Source of the DNA: a virus
Direction: 5' to 3' (one strand)
DNA: 47,308 bases
Virus record (IMG/VR): IMGVR_UViG_3300050343_000165
Coordinates: 1-47,308 of that record
In this document: in pieces, positions 42,250 through 47,308 of the stretch
Layout: each line of letters opens with the position of its first letter
Numbering within the stretch: position 1 is the first letter of the stretch
Translations under genes and position numbers: made by a program
The notes under the pieces: generated by a model
Seen by the model: only the letters and a program-made list of their open reading frames with translations
Told to the model about the DNA's origin: nothing
Databases searched by the model: none

Positions 42250-43257
42250 ATGTACTTTGGCGCAACACCCTTCGCCTCAGCTGCATTTTCAGATGTAGGC
42301 TTTAACCCTAATGCATTCGTCAATGTCCTTGGCTCAAGAATCAATGAGTCTACAGGCAACCCAACAATCATTGCAAACGCTTTAGTATTACCAACAGGTA
42401 GTAGATTAAATACTACAATTGGTAATGTTGAAATCAATATTAATCAAACAGTATCTCCAACAGGTCAAAGACTAAATTTCTCTACAGGTTCCGTTACTGT
42501 TACTGCAGCAGCTAACTTTGGTGTTACTGGTAATGGTTATGAAATTGATACAGGAGTTGCTAAAGGTATTGATGTAGTAGGTGTATCTGGTAACAGATTA
42601 AATTTAGATACAGGGTCCGTTGCAACTATTGGTAAAGCAACAATTATTCCAACAGGGTCAAGGATCAATACAGATACCGGTACAGTTACACTTGCATTTA
42701 AATACAATGTAACAGGATCAAGGATTAATGCAGATACTGGAACAGTTACAACAACTGCAGCAGCAGGAGTCTTGCCTCAGGGATCAAGGATCAATACAGA
42801 AACAGGTGATGTTACAATCGTTGCAGGAGCAACAATTACACCTACAGGAAGTGGTATTGAAATTGCTATTGGAAATGCTACAACCAAAGCTAACGCAACA
42901 GCTATTGTTACAACTAATAGACAAAACTTATCTACAGGAACAGTAACTATTAAAGCTAAAGCAACTGTATTACCTACAGGTGTAGGATTAGAAGTAGCGG
43001 TACCTAATGTTTTTTGGAGCAACACCTTTCGCAGCAACTACTTTTGCCGGAGTCGGTATACAGAATATTACTGTATTAGCGAATGGTAATAGATTAAACA
43101 TAGCAATAGGTAATACAGCAGTAGAATTAATTACTACAGTAAACGTTACAGGACAACAATTTAACCTTGCAACTAACCCTGTAAGTGTGATATCATGGAA
43201 CCCAATACCACCAGGAGTCCAAATCAAGTATGGGTCCCAATAGATCCAGACGCATAG
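42250..43257 (+). CDS. TG-repeat beta protein, tail-associated (one frameshift)
   Basis: About 335 residues. It begins MYFGATPFASAAFSDVG, then has about ten repeats of roughly 22 residues built on (T/S)G(S/N)R(L/I)N-x3-TG-x-V (for example PTGSRLNTTIGNV, VTGSRINADTGTV, PQGSRINTETGDV). After an indel near 43010 a second FFGATPFAATTFAGVG appears, followed by more repeats and the end VWVPIDPDA. Probably an elongated beta solenoid or stacked-strand fibre. The GATPFA start occurring twice points to internal duplication. Confidence 0.65.
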
Positions 43258-43264
43258 GAGAATT

Positions 43265-43976
43265 ATGGCATCAAGTTATTCAACAAACTCAAAATTAGAA
43301 CTAATAACTACAGGTGAAAAAGCAGGTCCTGGGGTACAATTACTAATACAAACTTACAAATTTTAGAACAAGCTAGCTACAGGTTATTTATCACTTGCAG
43401 TTGCAAGTGGAGACGTTAGCTTAGCATTAGATAATGGTGCAACATCAAACGGTAAAAATTTATACTTAAATTAACAGGACACTTTGCAAATAGAACAGTA
43501 ACTATACCAGATGGTGCTGAAAGAGTTATAGTATTTGAAGATGCAACTACTAGAGGTAGATCTGCAGTATATTATACTTTAACAGTTAAAACTGTTTCAG
43601 GAACAGGTTGTTATTACCTATAGGATCAACATCATTAGTATATTCAGATGGTACAAATGTTAGTCAGGTAAACTACAAAAAAAGGATAATTAAACTCTTC
43701 AACAATAACTGCATACACAGCAGTTAATGGTGATCAAATATTTGCAAATACAACAGCTAAGTGGTATTACAGTTACACTTACCTGCATCACCTGCCGTAG
43801 GTAATGAAGTTACATTTATTGATGCAAGAGGAACTTTTGCATCTAACAATTTAACAATTAATAGAAACAGTCAACCAATAAATACAGGTACATCAAACCT
43901 AACATTAACAACTAACGGTCAAGCTTTTACATTAGTGTATGTAGATGCAACAAGAGGTTGGGCATATAAAGACTAA
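43265..43976 (+). CDS. Tail fibre/structural protein (several frameshifts)
   Basis: About 235 residues when indels between 43330 and 43765 are bridged. SSYSTNSKLELITTGEKAG at the start is the TTGEKAGTWG-type signature of a common phage structural protein. GYLSLAVASGDVSLALDNGA, NRTVTIPDGAERVIVFEDAT, then LPASPAVGNEVTFIDARGTF, NNLTINRNSQPINTG and FTLVYVDATRGWAYKD follow. It is a beta-rich trimeric fibre or baseplate-type protein. GGAGAATT precedes ATG. Confidence 0.6.
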
Positions 43977-43998
43977 CACGGCATAAGGAGCACGGACC

Positions 43999-46217
43999 AT
44001 GGCTCTTATTGAAGTACAATTTTCTTACCAGGAATTGACAAACAAGATACAACAGTCTGGTGCAGAAAATAGATGGGTAGATTCTGATAATGTTAGATTT
44101 AGATATAACCTACCTGAAAAAGTTGGTGGTTGGTCTTCTTTAATATCAGATACTATTGTAGGTGTAGCTAGAAAACTTCACGCGTTTGTTGATCTAAATG
44201 GAAATAGATATGTTGCAATAGGAACAGATAAGTTTTTACTTTATATTTTGAAGGACAGTTATGACATAACACCTTTAAAAGCAACATTATCATCTTCTAC
44301 AATTGCAACAACTAATAATGATCCTGTTTGTACAATAACAACTTCTACTTCTCATGGTTTAGAGCCGGGAGATATTGTTTTATTAGATAGTGTAACATTA
44401 CCAAGTGGTACAGGTTTTAGTGCATCAGATTTTGAAGATAAACTATTTCAAGTAACAACAGTTCCAACACCTACAACTTTTACAATTACACAAAGTAGTA
44501 ATGCTGGTGGGTACAGTTTCAACAGGTGGTAGTATAGCAGTCAAACCTTATGAAAAAGTAGGACCTTCTGCACAAAATTATGGTTATGGTTTTGGTATAT
44601 CTCAATGGAATGGATCTGTATCGGGTGCTGCTACATCAACATTAAATGGATCATTAAGTGCAAACTCTCTGGTACAGGTGGTTCTGGTACAAATGTTACG
44701 TTAGCTGCAACAACAAACTTTAGTGCTGCAGGGTAGAATTTTAGTAGAAAGTGAATTAATATCTTATGCATCTATATCATCACCAAATTTACAAACTATT
44801 GTAAGAAATGTAAATGGTACAGATAATGCTGCACATAACATCTGGAACAGCTGTTACAGATGCAACAAATTTTACTGACTGGGGTGAAGGTGTACTTGCA
44901 TCAGAAGTAACTCTTGAACCTGGTCTATGGAGTCTTGATAACTTTGGTCAAGTATTAATTGCAACTATTGCAAACGGTAAAACATTTACATGGAATGCAG
45001 GAGCAGCATCACCTTTAACAGTTAGAGCATCAACAAGCACATCTGGTTTTTCAATCATCTGCTAATCCAACTGCATCAAGATTAACTTTAATATCACCAA
45101 CAACTAGACACTTATGTCATTTGGAACAGAAACAACTATTGGAGATACAACAACACAAGACGATATGTTTATAAGATTTTCTAATCAAGAAGATATAAAT
45201 GATATACTGCAACTGCAATTAACAGTGCCGGTGATTTTAGATTACAAGATGGTACAAAAATTGTAGGTGCAATTAAAGCAAAAGAAACAATTCTAGTTTT
45301 TACAGATAATGCACTATACACAATGAAATTTGTAGGTGCACCTTTTACATTTGGATTTGAACAAGTAGGTACAAACTGTGGATTGATAGGTAAGAATGCA
45401 GTTGTTGAAATAGATGGTGCAGCTTTCTGGTTATCACCAAATGGTTTTTTTATGTTTGATGGTACAGTTAAATCATTACCATGTAGTGTAGAAGATTTTG
45501 TATTTGATATTTTGATACTACAAAAGGTCAACAAGTTGCAGCAGGTATCAATAATTTATTTACAGAAGTTGTTTGGTATTACCCATCACAAGGATCTAGT
45601 TTAATGATAAATATGTTGTATTTAATTATGGTGAACCAGTTAATGAAAGGTGGTGTTTGGTATACAGGAACAGAAGCAAGAACATCTTGGATTGATGCAA
45701 TTGTATATCCAAAACCATATGGTACTAAATATGACGCATCACAGTAATGGTACTTTTCCAATTGTTGTAGGTCAAATGGATTAGGTCAAACTAAATTTTT
45801 TGAACATGAAGTAGGAACAGATCAAGTTAATGAAGATGGATCTACTACAACTGTTACATCTTTTGTAAAATCTTATGATATTGATTTAGAACAAAGACAA
45901 AGAAATGATGGACCTCAAGGACAAGCTGCGGTCCTAAAGTTGCTGGAGAAGTATTTCTAGCAATGAGAAGATTTGTACCTGATTTTAAAACTTTAGTTGG
46001 TAATGCTAAAGTAAGTCTATCTGAATAAAAAGATATCCTCAACAATCAGATACTACAACAGCATTAAGTCCTTTTACAATTAAACTCAACTACAATTAAA
46101 AAAGATACAAGAGCTAGAGGTAGATTTATAAATGTTAAAATAGAAAACGATGACAGTGGTGAAACATGGAGATTTGGCACACTTCGTTTAGATGTGCAAC
46201 CAGATGGACGTAGATAA
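43999..46217 (+). CDS. Tail stabilisation / tail tube B-like protein (many frameshifts)
   Basis: About 735 residues. IEVQFSYQELTNKIQQSGAE, NRWVDSDNVRFRYNLPEKVG, GVARKLHAFVDLNGNRYVAI open it, a pattern of podophage tail-needle stabilisation proteins (P22 gp10-like by layout). Later TTSTSHGLEPGDIVLLDSVT, KVGPSAQNYGYGFGISQWNG, WGEGVLASEVTLEPGLWSLD, ILVFTDNALYTMKFVGAPFT, and WLSPNGFFMFDGTVKSLPC. It ends RLDVQPDGRR. Indels recur between 44500 and 46060. GGAGCACGGACC precedes ATG. It probably closes the tail tube. Confidence 0.7.
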
Positions 46218-46375
46218 TGGCTAAAATAAATATTAGAATACCAGAACCAAAAACAGAATACGATGTATCTAACCAAAAACAAATTAACAGAGCTTTAACT
46301 ATTATGAAAGATCAATTAAATTCTACATTTTTAAATGAAGTAAAACAAGAGCACGGAAAGATTTACTTGGTTTAA
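46217..46375 (+). CDS. Small tail-associated protein (indel near its end)
   Basis: TAATG overlap with the preceding gene. MAKINIRIPEPKTEYDVSNQ, then QINRALTIMKDQLNSTFLNE is helical and likely trimeric. The given frame stops at 46375. An indel near 46352 would continue KQEQERFTWFKSGRL to about 46427. I know the IRIPEPKTEYDV start from marine phages, where it lies after the stabilisation gene. Function unknown. Confidence 0.55.
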   Translation: MAKINIRIPEPKTEYDVSNQKQINRALTIMKDQLNSTFLNEVKQEHGKIYLV

Positions 46376-46390
46376 ATCAGGAAGATTAGT

Positions 46391-46722
46391 ATGGCAAATA
46401 TATATAAAAATGCTAAGTTTGATTTAACTACAACAGATGTGACTGATATATACAAGCTCCATCTAACTCTAGAGCTATAATACAAAATATACACACAGCA
46501 AATGTTGGATCAGGTGGAAACACTGAAATTAAAGCTTTCATATATGATAATTCAGCAACAACTGCGTTTCAATTTGCAGAACATACTGTAAATCAGGTAG
46601 ATTCTAAGTCAATATCTGATGGCTCAATCGTATTAGAAGAAAATGATAAATTACAACTACAAGCAGCAAGTGCTAATATATTTGAAGGTACTTGTGCAAT
46701 ATTGGAAATAAACAGGGATTAA
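46391..46722 (+). CDS. Small beta-sandwich phage protein (one frameshift)
   Basis: MANIYKNAKFDLTTTDVTDI, then after an indel near 46455 APSNSRAIIQNIHTANVGSG, TEIKAFIYDNSATTAFQFAE and IVLEENDKLQLQAASANIFE, ending ILEINRD. About 110 residues. This layout is common among small phage virion proteins that resemble head-decoration or collar folds. Located between tail proteins, so a tail role is more likely. Confidence 0.58.
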
Positions 46723-46723
46723 T

Positions 46724-46969
46724 ATGTCATTTATTGAAACAGAAGCATCATACAGAATAGAAGTAATAAACGGTAAACCCGTTAAAATTATAACACCACA
46801 AACAGAAATTACATTAACCAATACTAAAACAGGTCAAGAATATAATTCAGATGCAGAGGCTATGCAAGATGTACAAGATTCAAATACAGAGACTGTAGCT
46901 GATGATATTAAAAGAGATGTTAAAGTAATTGTAGAAGCTTTACCACTTGGAGGAGATACAAAATTATAA
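46724..46969 (+). CDS. Conserved small phage protein (81 aa)
   Basis: MSFIETEASYRIEVINGKPV, then KIITPQTEITLTNTKTGQEY, and an acidic helical tail (SDAEAMQDVQDSNTETVADD). The TxTGxEY phrase is recurrent in T4-like and marine phage virion proteins. Starts 1 bp after the preceding stop. Intact. Exact function unknown. Confidence 0.6.
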   Translation: MSFIETEASYRIEVINGKPVKIITPQTEITLTNTKTGQEYNSDAEAMQDVQDSNTETVADDIKRDVKVIVEALPLGGDTKL

Positions 46970-46981
46970 TATAATAGTACA

Positions 46982-47308
46982 ATGGCAATAACAAACGCAC
47001 AACAATACAAACAACTATGTAAGCTAACCAGCGAATGGTAAACGTATCAGGACTTAAAGGTGGGGCTGATAGCTACAAGTAGCAGAGCTGCTACAAGTAC
47101 ATCAAATGTTTCTCCTGGTGGAGGAAATAGTAGAAGAGGAAATGAGGGTCCAGATGACAGAAGTTCAGCTATACAAACTTATAATACAGCTATAGCCACA
47201 GGTAGAAATCCAAAAGGAATTGATTTAAGTAAAGGACCACCACCATTAACTAAAAAAGAAAAACAGTTTGTAAAAAATAATCCTTCAAAATCTAATTTTT
47301 TAAAAGAT
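46982..47308 (+). CDS. 5' part of a virion protein, cut by the window end (frameshifted)
   Basis: MAITNAQQYKQL opens at ATG 46982. Indels near 47020-47070 shift the frame, after which SRAATSTSNVSPGGGNSRRG, PDDRSSAIQTYNTAIATGRN and LTKKEKQFVKNNPSKSNFLK run off the window. MAITNAQQYKQL starts are known to me from large marine-phage proteins with GGR motifs, possibly related to the proteins at 17459 and 19141. The remainder is not in the window. Confidence 0.5.

Overview
This window is most of the genome of an AT-rich tailed double-stranded DNA phage of the kind recovered from surface-ocean metagenomes. It most resembles uncultured marine phages and phages of the SAR11/Pelagibacter group. That affiliation is inferred from low GC, very short or overlapping intergenic joints (TAATG, ATGA), and many small proteins that I recognise only as recurrent in such phages. 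A large portal, a tail-stabilisation-like protein and short adaptor proteins, with no tape-measure gene seen, suggest podovirus-like morphology. No integrase, RNA polymerase, tRNA or CRISPR array is visible. The window ends inside a gene, so it is not shown to be a complete genome.

Layout. (1) 1-10.2 kb, + strand: ParB-like protein, UvrD/Rep-type helicase, family A DNA polymerase, small membrane/coiled-coil proteins, a free-standing LAGLIDADG endonuclease and a RecB/Cas4-like nuclease. (2) 10.2-15.9 kb: a regulatory and noncoding-rich accessory zone. It has a long inverted repeat, a minus-strand island (terminase small subunit, GP88-like protein, small ORFs), arrays of a degenerate 7-bp repeat, structured RNA candidates, and several TTGACA-17-(TAGGAT/TATATA/TATAGT) promoters. 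(3) 16-31.5 kb, + strand: head morphogenesis, namely large terminase, two big glycine-motif proteins, portal, GTA-like holin, very basic small proteins, GroES-like co-chaperonin, scaffold, decoration proteins, major capsid protein and adaptors. (4) 31.5-47.3 kb, + strand: tail and receptor-binding region. It is dominated by a three-gene module (IPT/TIG fibre, LamG+SPRY lectin, DUF7483-like) present in three diverged tandem copies. A TG-rich repeat protein, a tail stabilisation protein and the start of another virion protein follow.

Many core genes (polymerase, terminase, portal, capsid, stabilisation protein) are interrupted by single-base frameshifts and a few larger gaps. The variable genes at 17.5-21.5 kb and 30.8-42.2 kb are intact. 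I read this as a consensus or assembly artefact concentrated in conserved genes, not as real pseudogenes, and give whole-gene spans.

How the parts fit: polymerase, helicase and nucleases replicate and process DNA; TerS/TerL and portal package it; scaffold, GroES-like protein and capsid build the head; the adaptor and fibre modules form the tail and recognise the host. The most unusual elements are the triplicated fibre module with sequence exchange between copies, a type-1-copper-like site in one fibre, the heptad repeat arrays, the 24-bp inverted repeat around GTGTAC motifs, and the structured intergenic RNA candidates at 13.4-13.7 kb.
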